Origin: Microbacterium sp. SORGH_AS_1204
GTDB lineage: Bacteria; Actinomycetota; Actinomycetes; Actinomycetales; Microbacteriaceae
Length of the DNA stretch: 64,000 nt
NCBI RefSeq assembly: GCF_030818935.1
Contig: NZ_JAUTBD010000001.1
Coordinates: 1,984,001 to 2,048,000, forward strand
Reading direction: 5' to 3'
The translations under genes were made by a program, and so were the position numbers. The notes under the pieces were generated by a model that made no database searches, was not told the DNA's origin, and saw only the letters and a list, made by a program, of their open reading frames with translations. Below, piece after piece: positions 1-9,400 of this stretch (its first letter is position 1; each line of letters starts with the position of its first letter).

Positions 1-1220
1 ACGGCGTCGGATGCCCGCCCGGGCTCGTCGACCGCGGTGTCAGGGCCGACGATCACCGGCTCTTCGACGGCGACGTCGGCGGCCGTGGGGTCTTCGGGCG
101 ACGACTCGACGCCGGCGTCGTGCTTATCGACCTCGACATCGGCGGATGCGGCGTCATCGACCGAGGTGTCGGGGCCGACGGTCACCGGCTGCTCGACGGC
201 GACATCGGCGGGCGTCGGGTCGGCGCCCGCCTCGGCGGCTCGGTCGTCGGTCGTCGCGGCGTCGACGGCACCCGGCACCGGCAGCGGCGGGCGCGGCGGA
301 ATGACGATGTCGTCGAAAGCGATCACCGGCGCCGCCGCCGCGTGCGGAGCCGACGCCGCCTCGACACGGTCGTCGGCACTCGCGGCCACGTCGGCGGGCA
401 CAACGGCATCCGGGGCATCGTCGTCATCGCTCTGCCCCGCAGCGACCTCATCAGCGGCGCCATCCGACGCACTGTCGTCGGCATCCTTCTGCGCGGGCGC
501 ACTCGCACCTCCGTCGCCGGCGTTGCTCAGCTCTGGGGCGACCGCAGGGGCGTCGTGGGGGTCACCGTCTCGAGCTGACGTGTCGAGGCCACCGGCGCCG
601 TCGCCCGCGTTCGCTCCCGACGGTGACGTCGGCGGCGACACGGGTTCCGCCCCGCCGCCCGTCGACGTCTGGTCGTCGGTGACCGACGACTCGGGGAACG
701 TCATCACATCGGACGACCCGGGCGCCGCGACGGCGTGCGCCCCCGTTGTCGCGGGCGTCTCGACGTCATCGGTCGAGGCGGCCGCCACGGTGGCTGCGGT
801 CGCGGAGGTTGCCGAGTCGCGCGGCGTCGCCGGCTTCTTCGCCGCGGAGGTGCGGGGGGCGGCCGGCCTCTTGGCCGCGGCGGTCTTCTTCGCGGCCGCA
901 GTGCGGGCGGTGCCGCCGGCCGCCGACGTGCGAGCGGCGCCACCAGTCGTCGGAGTACGCCCGCCACCGCCCGCCGCTGCGCGCGCGGCGCTCGCGGTGC
1001 GGGGCGCACGCGGCTTGGGCGCCGGCTTGCTCGCCGCCTCGGCTGAAACCCCGGAGTTCGGCTCGCTGTCGCCCTGCGAACGCGCGGGCGGACGCTTCGA
1101 CGCGGTGCCGCGCGGACTGCGCGGCTTCGGCGCTGCGGTGGCCGCGGGTTCGACGCTCGCCGCGACGCCCTCGGTCTCGGAGGAGGACGATTCGGGGAGA
1201 TCCGGCAGCGACGCTGTCAT
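1..1220 (-). CDS. Ala/Lys/Pro-rich hypothetical protein, C-terminus outside window
   Basis: An open reading frame without stops runs from an ATG at 1220-1218 to the window edge, giving 406 visible residues. Residues about 25-130 are rich in Ala, Lys, Pro, Arg and Thr (KPRSP, AAKKTAAAKRP, AAKKPATPR), like histone-H1/AlgP-type tails. The rest is acidic, rich in Asp, Ala and Val. Near the visible end a unit of about 40 residues containing ADVAVEQPVTVGPDT occurs twice in tandem. There is no signal peptide, membrane helix or known domain in the visible part. The complementary strand also has a long ORF, but its Ser/Ala composition is typical of an antisense shadow. A TAGTTT hexamer lies 6 nt upstream of the ATG. 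Function unknown; a nucleic-acid-binding or low-complexity linker role is only a guess. Confidence 0.6.
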   Translation of the reverse strand, partial: MTASLPDLPESSSSETEGVAASVEPAATAAPKPRSPRGTASKRPPARSQGDSEPNSGVSAEAASKPAPKPRAPRTASAARAAAGGGGRTPTTGGAARTSAAGGTARTAAAKKTAAAKRPAAPRTSAAKKPATPRDSATSATAATVAAASTDDVETPATTGAHAVAAPGSSDVMTFPESSVTDDQTSTGGGAEPVSPPTSPSGANAGDGAGGLDTSARDGDPHDAPAVAPELSNAGDGGASAPAQKDADDSASDGAADEVAAGQSDDDDAPDAVVPADVAASADDRVEAASAPHAAAAPVIAFDDIVIPPRPPLPVPGAVDAATTDDRAAEAGADPTPADVAVEQPVTVGPDTSVDDAASADVEVDKHDAGVESSPEDPTAADVAVEEPVIVGPDTAVDEPGRASDA

Positions 1221-1232
1221 CGCACCAAACTA
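1221..1232 (-). promoter_or_regulatory. -10 element TAGTTT, leaderless-type
   Basis: TAGTTT (1232-1227 on the minus strand) is followed by 6 nt and then the ATG of the Ala/Lys-rich gene. This spacing places the transcription start on the start codon. No clear -35 is visible. Confidence 0.45.
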
Positions 1233-1357
1233 TCAACCCCCTCCGACACCACCCGCCTCTTGCCGATGCGCGCGGACCGTGCGAGGCGGTCCCGACGGCC
1301 CACCGGCGACCCGTCAAGGCACGGCCGACGCCGAGGCGCCCGGGAGAAGATGAGGTC

Positions 1358-2296
1358 ATGGCTGAGAAGGTGCATCGCATCCATTCCCTCCCGAACGACG
1401 CGCCCTGGACGGGCGGGCTCCCGCCGGTCGGGTCGGAGGAGCATCCCCGTGCGATCCGCATGCTCGACCGCGTGCTCTCGGTGCAGCGCCCCGTGGTGCT
1501 CGCGCACCTGCGCGGCATCCGTCTACGGCATCCGGATGCAACGGTCGACGACATCCTCAAGATCCTCGAGCGCCGCTACCTCGCGGCGGTGACCACGGGA
1601 GGGGCGGCAGTCGGGGCCACCGCCGTCGTACCGGGCATCGGCACGAGTGTCACGCTCGCGTTGAGCGGGGTCGAGACCGTCGGGTTCCTCGAGGCGACCG
1701 CCCTGTTCGCGCAGTCGGTAGCCGAGGTGCACGGCGTCGCCGTCGAAGACCCCGACCGCGGGCGGGCCCTCGTGCTGGCGCTCATGCTCGGCAAAGAAGG
1801 CGTCGATCTCGTGTCGCAGCTCGCCGCGCAGGCCGCCGGTCGCGGCACGACCCGATCCGGATACTGGGGGGAGCTCATCACGAAGACGCTGCCGCGCGCC
1901 GCGGTGGGTCCCCTCGTCGACCGCTTGAAGACCTCGTTCGTGCGGCAGTTCGCCACCCGCGGCGGCGCATCATTTCTGGGCAAGGCGCTGCCCTTCGGCG
2001 TCGGCGCCGTCGTCGGCGGTACGGGCAACCACATCCTCGGCCGCCGCGTGCTGGTCAACGCCCGACGCGCGTTCGGTGCGCCGCCACTCACCCTGCCCGC
2101 CGATCTCGAGCCGCGCCCCGGCAGCGCTCCGATCGAGCGCAACGCCGTCAACGGCGTGCGCCGAGCGATCAGCGAGGCCGGACGCCTCACCGGCTCGGTG
2201 GCCCGCAAAGCCCTCCCCCGCCGACGCTCACACGACGACGACGAGAGGTCACGCGAGACCGGTGAGGGTCAGGGCGGGTTGCCCTCGGCATCCTGA
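1358..2296 (+). CDS. Conserved hypothetical protein with glycine-rich hydrophobic core
   Basis: The 312-residue protein starts at ATG 1358. The open frame runs far upstream but only in GC-skewed shadow sequence. A purine-rich GAAGATGAGG stretch precedes the ATG and may act as ribosome binding site. Residues about 80-110 form a Gly/Ala/Val-rich hydrophobic stretch (TTGGAAVGATAVVPGIGTS), and another lies near 205-225 (GKALPFGVGAVVGGTGNH). This pattern resembles EcsC-like membrane-associated proteins, but I cannot assign the family firmly. The C-terminus is basic then acidic (RRRSHDDDERS). It is divergent from the Ala/Lys-rich gene and followed by the maltokinase gene. Function unknown. Confidence 0.75.
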   Translation: MAEKVHRIHSLPNDAPWTGGLPPVGSEEHPRAIRMLDRVLSVQRPVVLAHLRGIRLRHPDATVDDILKILERRYLAAVTTGGAAVGATAVVPGIGTSVTLALSGVETVGFLEATALFAQSVAEVHGVAVEDPDRGRALVLALMLGKEGVDLVSQLAAQAAGRGTTRSGYWGELITKTLPRAAVGPLVDRLKTSFVRQFATRGGASFLGKALPFGVGAVVGGTGNHILGRRVLVNARRAFGAPPLTLPADLEPRPGSAPIERNAVNGVRRAISEAGRLTGSVARKALPRRRSHDDDERSRETGEGQGGLPSAS

Positions 2297-2355
2297 CCCT
2301 CTCTCATCGACACGGCCCCGCGCGCAAGTCCCGCGCGCTCGACGGGCGGGCGCGT

Positions 2356-2361
2356 TAGCCT
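2356..2361 (+). promoter_or_regulatory. -10 element TAGCCT, leaderless-type, for mak
   Basis: TAGCCT is followed by exactly 6 nt and then the ATG at 2368. No Shine-Dalgarno sequence fits, so a leaderless mRNA is likely. Confidence 0.45.
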
Positions 2362-2367
2362 CGCGGC

Positions 2368-3708
<1,341 letters not shown>

Positions 3709-3756
3709 CCGGGTACAGGACTGCACGCCGCCGGGCCGTGCCCCCGACGCGCGAAA

Positions 3757-3789
3757 ACGCCACCCCGCGATCTTGCTGCGGGGCGGCGT
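3757..3789. terminator. Bidirectional terminator between mak and htrA
   Basis: A 12-bp stem (3757-3768 with 3778-3789, one mismatch) with a 9-nt loop lies between the convergent mak and htrA genes. T/C-rich sequence follows on the plus strand. Confidence 0.6.
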
Positions 3790-3809
3790 CTTCGACGTAA
3801 GACTCGGAA

Positions 3810-5351
3810 TCAGCTGGCCGGCATCGATCCCAGCGTGACCTCGGCGGTCTTCTGCTGGCCGCCGCGCAGGTAGGTGACCTCGGCCTTCGCGCCCGCGGCG
3901 AGCGCGCGCACCTGGGCGGTGAGGTCGATGGAGTTCGTCACGGGGATGCCGTTGAACGCGGTGATGACGTCACCCTCGGTCAGGCCTGCGGCTTGCGCGG
4001 CGCCGCCGCTGACGGCCTCGGCCACCAGAGCGCCGGTGGTGGTCGCCCCCTGCTGCGAGGCGGCATCCTGGACCGACGCGCCCAGGAGGCCGTGGGTGGC
4101 GGAGCCGTTCTCGATGATCTCCGACGAGATGCGCTTGGCGATGTCGGAGGGGATCGAGAAGCCGACGCCGATGTTGCCCGACTGCCCGCCCGACGACGAT
4201 CCGCCGGCGCTCGCGATGGCGACGTTGATGCCGATGAGCTTGCCCTCGTCGTCGACGAGCGCGCCGCCGGAATTGCCGGGGTTGATGGCGGCGTCGGTCT
4301 GGATGACGGCGATCTTGATGGTCTGGCTCGCCGACTGCGACTGCTGTCCCTGACCGAAGTCGAAGCGGAACGGGCTCTCCTCCCCCGGCTCCTGCTGCTG
4401 CTGGTCGGATCCGTCGCTGGGGGCGGCCGACGACGCGACCTGGATCGATCGGTTGAGCGCGCTGACGATACCGGTGGTGACCGTGTTGGGCAGGTCGAGC
4501 GGCGCGCCCACGGCGATGGTGGCGTCGCCGACGTTGAGCTTCGACGAGTCGGCGAACTCGATGGGGGTCAGACCCGTCGCGTTCTGCAGCTTGATGACGG
4601 CGAGGTCGTAGGTGGGGTCGGTGCCCACGACGGTCGCGGCGTACACCTTGCCGTCGGAGGTGGTGACCGAGATCTTGGCGTTGCCGGTCTGGCCGTCGAG
4701 GGTGACGACGTGCGTGTTGGTGAGCACGTATCCGTCGCGGCTCAGCACGACGCCCGATCCGGTGCCGCCGCCCTGGGAGCCGGTGGCGCTGATGGTGACG
4801 ACGCTCGGTACAACCTTCGAGGCGACCGCGGCGGTGGCGTTGACGTCTTGCGGGTCGTTGACGGTGATCGCGGTGGGACCTGAGACGCTCGAGGCGTTCT
4901 CGCCGCCCCAGAGGCTCAAGCCGGCGTACGTGCCGCCGAGGCCTGCGCCGCCGCCGACGAGGGCAGCGGCCACCAGCAGCGCGGCGATGCGCGGCGCCGA
5001 GCTCTTCTTGCGGGGGCCGGCGGATGCCGATTCCGGCATCACGAGCGTGGGGTGCGCGCTCGTGGCGCCCGGGCCGAAGGCCTGACCGCTGGGGGCGGCG
5101 GCGCCGGAGGGGGCCGAGGCGTAGTCGCCTGCGGAGGTGCGAGGCTGCGGCGCGGCGGTGCCGGCGGCGGGCGGGGGCCACGCGGCGGCGGCTGCAGCCG
5201 GCGAGCGCGTCGGCATGGGCGGCACGTCGGAACGCGGGGACGGGGCCGACTGCGTCTGCGCGGCCGGTGCGGTGGTCTCGTGCTGCGGCGAAGGCTCGAC
5301 GCTGTCGCTGCGGTCGTTACCCTCGGGACGGTTGTCCGTGGTGTCGCTCAT
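3810..5351 (-). CDS. HtrA/DegP-like S1C serine protease with PDZ domain, membrane-anchored
   Basis: The 513-residue protein has a Pro/Ala/Gln-rich cytoplasmic tail (1-115), one membrane helix (about 121-146), a trypsin-like domain and a C-terminal PDZ domain (about 424-507). The catalytic triad is visible: His214 in TNTHVV, Asp249 in TYDLAVIKL and Ser361 in NPGNSGGAL. A Gln/Ser-rich loop (about 312-343) is inserted in the protease domain. HtrA proteases act outside the membrane in envelope protein quality control. The start at 5351 was chosen because AAGGAG precedes it at good spacing and the protein begins MSDTTDNRPEG; an ATG 54 nt further upstream lacks this support. It is monocistronic. 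Confidence 0.93.
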   Translation of the reverse strand: MSDTTDNRPEGNDRSDSVEPSPQHETTAPAAQTQSAPSPRSDVPPMPTRSPAAAAAAWPPPAAGTAAPQPRTSAGDYASAPSGAAAPSGQAFGPGATSAHPTLVMPESASAGPRKKSSAPRIAALLVAAALVGGGAGLGGTYAGLSLWGGENASSVSGPTAITVNDPQDVNATAAVASKVVPSVVTISATGSQGGGTGSGVVLSRDGYVLTNTHVVTLDGQTGNAKISVTTSDGKVYAATVVGTDPTYDLAVIKLQNATGLTPIEFADSSKLNVGDATIAVGAPLDLPNTVTTGIVSALNRSIQVASSAAPSDGSDQQQQEPGEESPFRFDFGQGQQSQSASQTIKIAVIQTDAAINPGNSGGALVDDEGKLIGINVAIASAGGSSSGGQSGNIGVGFSIPSDIAKRISSEIIENGSATHGLLGASVQDAASQQGATTTGALVAEAVSGGAAQAAGLTEGDVITAFNGIPVTNSIDLTAQVRALAAGAKAEVTYLRGGQQKTAEVTLGSMPAS

Positions 5352-5487
5352 GGGATGCTCCTTCTTCCAGGCGCTTCTACGATGACCACGGTTGCTGTGG
5401 GTCACCTATGACAGAAGTGAGCCGCCTCTATGGGTCTAGCAGCAACGCACCGCGAAGCATTCCCCCTTGCCCTCGCGGCGGGTGCGG

Positions 5488-5493
5488 CATGCT
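5488..5493 (+). promoter_or_regulatory. -10-like element CATGCT, leaderless-type
   Basis: CATGCT lies exactly 6 nt before the ATG at 5500, the same spacing seen at many other starts in this window. There is no Shine-Dalgarno match and no evident -35. Confidence 0.3.
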
Positions 5494-5499
5494 GGATGC

Positions 5500-6705
5500 A
5501 TGCACCAGCTTCCCGGCGCTTGGCAGCGCACGGCCCGCGGCGCGGGACTGCTCGCTCCCGACGGCTCCCCCGTTCCCACGATCTTCGCCGAGATGAGCGC
5601 GCTCGCCGCCTCCACCGGCGCGCTGAATCTCGGTCAGGGTTTCCCCGACGAAGACGGTCCCGAGCCGGTGCTCGAGGCGGCCCGGGATGCCATCGCCCGC
5701 GGCGTCAATCAGTACGCGCCCGGACGCGGCTTCCCCGACCTGCTGTCGGCCGTCTCCGAGCATCAAAAGCGCTTCTACGGCATCGAGCTCGACCCGCAGC
5801 GCGAGGTGCTGATCACTGTCGGTGCGACCGAGGCGCTCGCGGCGACGCTGCTGGCCCTCATCGATTCCCCCGACGACGAGGTCGTCGTCTTCGAGCCGTA
5901 TTACGACTCCTACGCCGCGTGCGTCGCGCTCTCGGGGGCCAAGCTCGTGCCGGTTCCTCTGCGCTGGCCCGACTTTCAACCCGACCTCGATCAGCTGGCA
6001 TCCGCCGTCACCGATCGCACGCGCGTGATCCTCGTGAACGATCCGCACAATCCCACGGGCAGCGTGTTCTCGCGCGAGGTGCTCGACGAGGTGGTGCGCC
6101 TGGCCCACCGGCACGACGCGATCATCGTCACCGACGAGGTGTACGAGCACCTGGTCTTCGACGGCCCGCACGTGCCGATCGCCACGCTCCCGGGCGCGGC
6201 CGAACGCACGCTGTCGATCTCGTCGGCGGGCAAGACCTTCTCGCTCACCGGCTGGAAGACCGGTTGGGTGACCGGCCCCGCCGACCTCGTGACCGCGGTG
6301 CTCGCCGTCAAGCAGTTCCTCACGTACGTGGGGGGCTCACCGTTCCAGCCCGCCATCGCGGTGGGCCTGCGCCTACCCGAGGAGTTCTTCGCGTCGGTCG
6401 CGTCGGAGATGGCCGCCAAGGCCGCCCTGCTGGGCACGGGGCTGCGCGCGGCCGGGTTCGACGTGTCGTCGCCCGGGGGCTCCTACTTCACCGTGGTGGA
6501 TGCCGCTCCGCTCGGCGCCACCGATGCCGATGCGTTCTGCCGCGAGCTGCCTGCCCGCGCCGGAGTCGTCGGCATCCCCCTCACCGCCTTCGTCTCGCCC
6601 GCCCATCGCGCGCAGTACGCCACGCTGGTGCGCTTCGCGGCGTGCAAGAGGGTGGAAGTGCTCGCCGATGCGGCACAACGGCTGGCCGGGATGACGGTGG
6701 CGTAG
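5500..6705 (+). CDS. PLP-dependent class I/II aminotransferase
   Basis: The 401-residue fold-type I aminotransferase shows LNLGQGFPDEDGP near the N-terminus, NQYAPGRGFPDLL, the NDPHNPTGSVF loop and the lysine that binds pyridoxal phosphate, about Lys245 in SSAGKTFSLTGWKTGW. The GQGFPD and GRGFPDL motifs are shared with the kynurenine/methionine aminotransferase and N-succinyldiaminopimelate aminotransferase groups; substrate cannot be settled from sequence. The ATG at 5500 is preferred over one 33 nt upstream because homologues begin close to this point. It is monocistronic and followed by a weak hairpin (6722-6748). Confidence 0.9.
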   Translation: MHQLPGAWQRTARGAGLLAPDGSPVPTIFAEMSALAASTGALNLGQGFPDEDGPEPVLEAARDAIARGVNQYAPGRGFPDLLSAVSEHQKRFYGIELDPQREVLITVGATEALAATLLALIDSPDDEVVVFEPYYDSYAACVALSGAKLVPVPLRWPDFQPDLDQLASAVTDRTRVILVNDPHNPTGSVFSREVLDEVVRLAHRHDAIIVTDEVYEHLVFDGPHVPIATLPGAAERTLSISSAGKTFSLTGWKTGWVTGPADLVTAVLAVKQFLTYVGGSPFQPAIAVGLRLPEEFFASVASEMAAKAALLGTGLRAAGFDVSSPGGSYFTVVDAAPLGATDADAFCRELPARAGVVGIPLTAFVSPAHRAQYATLVRFAACKRVEVLADAAQRLAGMTVA

Positions 6706-6721
6706 ACCGCCCTGACCGGGG

Positions 6722-6748
6722 CCGTCGGGCCTTATCGGTGACCGACGG
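6722..6748 (+). terminator. Weak hairpin after the aminotransferase gene
   Basis: CCGTCGG at 6722-6728 pairs perfectly with CCGACGG at 6742-6748 around a 13-nt loop. There is no clear T-tract, so termination is uncertain. Confidence 0.3.
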
Positions 6749-6758
6749 TCGTGCGAAG

Positions 6759-6780
6759 TACCACGTCTACATGGTAGGTT
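6759..6780 (+). promoter_or_regulatory. Palindromic operator-like site overlapping a -10 (site 1)
   Basis: TACCACGT and ACATGGTA are inverted repeats separated by 2 nt (one mismatch in 8 bp), ending in a TAGGTT hexamer (6775-6780) that could be a -10. It lies 59 nt upstream of the start of the 75-residue gene at 6834. Related palindromes occur at 8807-8824 and 9886-9903, near an XRE regulator gene. Confidence 0.4.
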
Positions 6781-6833
6781 CGGCTCGGATCCCCCATCCA
6801 GCCGGCTGTGTCGCCGAAAACCTAGGGGGAACC

Positions 6834-7061
6834 ATGTCTCGCCGACGCCTTCACCTCGACGCCCGCCCGCCGCGCATCGTCGAGCTTTACGGTCAAGATC
6901 TGCGCTGGACCGACGCTGACCGTGGACTGCGCCTCGACGCCGACACCGCCGCCCGCCTTCACAGCGAGGGGTTCACGATGGCGACGGTGCGCACCGGTCT
7001 GTGGCGGACCAAGCAGGTCTCGCTCATCCGCTGGGCACAGCGGGATTCCGCGGGGCGCTGA
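6834..7061 (+). CDS. Small hypothetical protein (75 aa)
   Basis: An ATG at 6834 follows a GGGGGA ribosome binding site with good spacing. The 75-residue product is basic and soluble (MSRRRLHLDAR at the start, RRTKQ-like residues near the end as LWRTKQVSLIRWAQRD). No known domain is recognised. A palindromic operator-like site overlapping a putative -10 lies about 60 nt upstream. The gene is convergent with the amidase gene, 59 bp apart. Function unknown. Confidence 0.6.
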   Translation: MSRRRLHLDARPPRIVELYGQDLRWTDADRGLRLDADTAARLHSEGFTMATVRTGLWRTKQVSLIRWAQRDSAGR

Positions 7062-7120
7062 CGGCGGTCGCGCGCCGCATCACGATCGCCGACGGGCTGA
7101 ACGCAGAGCGCCTGAGGTTC

Positions 7121-7927
7121 TCAGCGCGGCGTCACCCGAAAACGCCGCAGCTCGAGTGCGGGGTTCACGCGCCGCACGCGGCCGATGGCTTCTCGATCGA
7201 TGTGGGCGACGGCCACATCGGTCGCCGTGCCGATCTGCGCGACGGTCACCCCTTGCGGGTCGATGACCATCGAATGCCCCACTCCGAGGGGCGGCGGGTG
7301 GTCGGCTGCGGCGACGAAGATCGTGTTCTCGATCGCGCGTGCCTGCAGCAGCGTGCGCCAGTGGTGTTCTTTGAGGGCACCGCGCACCCACTCGGCCGGC
7401 ACGAGGGCCACGTCGACGCCGGCGTCGGCGAGCGTGCGCGCCACCTCGGGGAAGCGCAGGTCGTAGCAGGTCATCAGCCCGAAGCGCAGGCCGCCCGCCT
7501 CGAACGTCTGCGGCGGGGCGATCTCGCCGGGTTCCACCCAATCGGACTCCCGCTGCCCGAAGGCGTCGTACAGGTGCAGTTTGCGATAGACCGACCGGAT
7601 GCCGTCGGCACCCACCGCCACGACCGCGTTGCGCACTCGACGGCCGTCGTCGGCCTTCTCGAGCAGGCCCGCCACGATGACCACGTCGAGCTCGTCCGCG
7701 AGCACGGTGAGGGCGCGCACGAACGGCCCGTCGAGATCTTCGGCGTTCTCGGCGAGCGTTTCGTCGAACGGGTCGACGAAGTAGCTCGAGTATTCCGGGA
7801 ACACCACCACTCGAGCGCCCCGGGCAGCCGCGGCACGGGCGGCGGCGGCGATGTCGACCAGGTTGTCGGCGCGGGATGCGACGGGCGCGAACTGCGCGAC
7901 GGCGACGCCGACCGTGTCGTGACTCAT
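7121..7927 (-). CDS. Carbon-nitrogen hydrolase (nitrilase superfamily amidase)
   Basis: The 268-residue protein is a single nitrilase-superfamily domain with the full Glu-Lys-Cys catalytic triad: Glu45 in VFPEYS, Lys116 in YRKLHLYD and Cys154 in LMTCYDLRFPE. Short single-domain members like this hydrolyse small amides, for instance omega-amidase or deaminated-glutathione amidase; the exact substrate is not evident. The start at 7927 is supported by AGAGGAG just upstream. It overlaps the stop of the upstream DUF6328-like gene by ATGA, so the two are translationally coupled. Confidence 0.9.
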   Translation of the reverse strand: MSHDTVGVAVAQFAPVASRADNLVDIAAAARAAAARGARVVVFPEYSSYFVDPFDETLAENAEDLDGPFVRALTVLADELDVVIVAGLLEKADDGRRVRNAVVAVGADGIRSVYRKLHLYDAFGQRESDWVEPGEIAPPQTFEAGGLRFGLMTCYDLRFPEVARTLADAGVDVALVPAEWVRGALKEHHWRTLLQARAIENTIFVAAADHPPPLGVGHSMVIDPQGVTVAQIGTATDVAVAHIDREAIGRVRRVNPALELRRFRVTPR

Positions 7928-8421
7928 TGAGAGCTCCTCTTGCCGTGGCGCCGGACGAACAGCGGCACCACGATCCACAGTACGAGGATGACGAGCCCCA
8001 ACACGACTCCGGCCGTCACGGCCGCGCTGAAGCTGACGACGACGTCGAACACGAAGACGACCACGCCGACTAGAAGTAACGACACGAGTGCGAGCGCGCC
8101 GCGCAGGGCCTCATGCGCCACGCGAACGAGCTCGGGCTTCACCTGGTGACCGAAGACCGCCCGGTGCAGCGCGACCGGCGCGAGGGCGACCACAGCGCTC
8201 AGGGCGGAGAGCCCGATGAGCCCCAGGTACAGCACCCGCTGGCCGCCGTCGAGTTCGGCGAACGACGGCTGGAACGCCAGAGCGAGCAGGAACCCGGTGA
8301 GGATCTGCGTACCCGTCTGCAGCACGCGCAGTTCTTGCAGAATCTCGTTCCAGTTGCGATCGGCTCGCTGCGCCGGGGTCTCGGGTCGTCCGTCATCGAG
8401 ATCGTCGAAGGTGTTGCTCAC
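7924..8421 (-). CDS. DUF6328-like four-helix membrane protein
   Basis: The protein from GTG 8421 has 165 residues. A short N-terminal segment contains ETPAQRADRNWNEILQELRVLQTGTQILTGFLL, typical of the DUF6328 family. Four hydrophobic helices follow in two hairpins, and the C-terminus is basic (VRRHGKRSSQ). The longer open frame upstream runs into the tRNA promoter region. The GTG at 8421 is favoured because the family motif starts shortly after it and GAGAAT lies exactly 6 nt upstream. It is coupled to the amidase by an ATGA overlap. The molecular function of the family is unknown to me. Confidence 0.8.
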   Translation of the reverse strand: MSNTFDDLDDGRPETPAQRADRNWNEILQELRVLQTGTQILTGFLLALAFQPSFAELDGGQRVLYLGLIGLSALSAVVALAPVALHRAVFGHQVKPELVRVAHEALRGALALVSLLLVGVVVFVFDVVVSFSAAVTAGVVLGLVILVLWIVVPLFVRRHGKRSSQ

Positions 8422-8427
8422 CGGGAC

Positions 8428-8433
8428 ATTCTC
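8428..8433 (-). promoter_or_regulatory. -10 element GAGAAT, leaderless-type
   Basis: On the minus strand GAGAAT is followed by 6 nt and the GTG at 8421. It supports the short start of the DUF6328-like gene. Confidence 0.35.
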
Positions 8434-8504
8434 TCGCGACACTCCCGGGCGGTACGTCAGGATTTGCCATGTCGCCCATCTCGGCGTAATGTTTTCTCTT
8501 GTGC

Positions 8505-8578
8505 CGCGGGGTGGAGCAGCTCGGTAGCTCGCTGGGCTCATAACCCAGAGGTCGCAGGTTCAAATCCTGTCCCCGCAA
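8505..8578 (+). tRNA. Initiator tRNA-fMet (CAT anticodon)
   Basis: A full cloverleaf is visible: acceptor stem CGCGGGG/CCCCGCA, D-arm, anticodon stem CTGGG/CCCAG around CTCATAA with anticodon CAT at 8539-8541, and a T-arm with GGTTCAAATCC. The mismatched C1-A72 pair and the three G-C pairs at the base of the anticodon stem are the established hallmarks of initiator tRNA. CCA is not encoded. A 15-bp perfect terminator hairpin follows 5 nt downstream. Confidence 0.97.
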
Positions 8579-8583
8579 CAAGA

Positions 8584-8617
8584 AGAAGGCCCCGGATCGC
8601 AAGATCCGGGGCCTTCT
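8584..8617 (+). terminator. Rho-independent terminator of tRNA-fMet
   Basis: A perfect 15-bp stem (8584-8598 with 8603-8617) closes a GCAA tetraloop directly after the tRNA. The downstream T-run is weak (GCCTTTG). Confidence 0.85.
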
Positions 8618-9085
8618 GCCTTTGCAGCGGATCGACGCGCAGACTCACCGCCTCGCAGAACGCGGCACTCGCAGCTCGCGAGGAGCCCGTCCTGATCTCT
8701 TACCCGACGGCGATGATTCCCGCCCTATGTGCGTCATCACCGCACAAGCTCGGGGCGCCGCATAAGCCGCCGCGACGACCGCACGCTCACCGCATCGACG
8801 TGAATGAACCATGTATGCCTGGTATTGTCTGGTCAGGATCTGAATCGGCACAGCGCGTGCGTTGAAATCGACCATTCTCCGGGGGGGGGCAGAGTGCAAA
8901 GGTGTCGATAACGCGCGCACGCCAGACGCGCTCATCGCTCCGCCCCACTCAGGCAGAAACGCTATGAGTGCCAAGCCCCACCACTTACGGCTAAGACGCA
9001 GTGCACTCGAATTATCGTGCACACTCTTGCGTATCCTCGATCGCCCTGTCAGGCGCCCCACTCACTGAAAGAACGGATTTCCGCA
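8618..9085. other. Gene-poor stretch downstream of tRNA-fMet
   Basis: About 470 bp with no ORF that looks real. It holds the palindromic site at 8807-8824 and a run of nine G at 8881-8889. No integrase and no repeat of the tRNA 3' end were found, so an integrated element is not supported. Confidence 0.5.
8807..8828 (+). promoter_or_regulatory. Palindromic operator-like site overlapping a -10 (site 2)
   Basis: AACCATGT-AT-GCCTGGTA is an imperfect inverted repeat ending in TATTGT (8823-8828), a plausible -10. The arrangement matches site 1 (6759-6780), with the last two bases of the palindrome forming the TA of the -10. The next plus-strand gene (9086) starts about 260 nt downstream. Confidence 0.35.
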
Positions 9086-9400
9086 GTGCAACACAGCTGC
9101 CCTCCTTGGTGCAACGGGGTTCACGAGGTCGCCGACGATTTCTCCGTTTCTCACCGAAGCGAGGTGGTGGCCGTCCCCGCCATCGTCCGTTACCCCGACG
9201 CCTCCAGCATGAACGTCCAATTGGTCGCCGTGAACCTCGCGTTGGGCCTCGAGCAGAGAAGTGGCGAAACGTGGGTGTGGATCTCACCCGAAGACGACGT
9301 CGCTCGGGGGATTGTCATGAGCGCAGAGTCCGGACGCCGGCTCTCCCGCCAGCTGACATCACTGCTCGGCGAGTGCGAGCCTTCCTCACGCCATTGCTGA
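9086..9400 (+). CDS. DUF6907-like protein
   Basis: The 104-residue product starts at GTG 9086 with VQHSCPPWCNGVHEVADDFSV. A CPxWC-x2-H motif followed by a HRS (residue about 25) and a C-terminal beta-rich part is typical of the DUF6907 family of small actinobacterial proteins. These are often encoded beside XRE regulators; their role is unknown to me. The stop codon directly abuts the stop of the convergent XRE gene (9400/9401). The base composition is less GC-rich than the core genes, consistent with accessory DNA. The start is uncertain because no strong ribosome binding site is seen. Confidence 0.65.
   Translation: MQHSCPPWCNGVHEVADDFSVSHRSEVVAVPAIVRYPDASSMNVQLVAVNLALGLEQRSGETWVWISPEDDVARGIVMSAESGRRLSRQLTSLLGECEPSSRHC

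Noticed and set aside
37..1353. Long plus-strand ORF (438 aa) opposite the Ala/Lys-rich gene
   Set aside because: Its Ser/Thr/Ala/Val-only composition is the usual antisense image of a GC-rich gene. The minus strand has a start with a -10 at leaderless spacing.
8645..9061. Minus-strand ORF of 138 aa downstream of tRNA-fMet
   Set aside because: There is no ribosome binding site, no domain and an implausible composition. It overlaps the palindromic site and G9 run.
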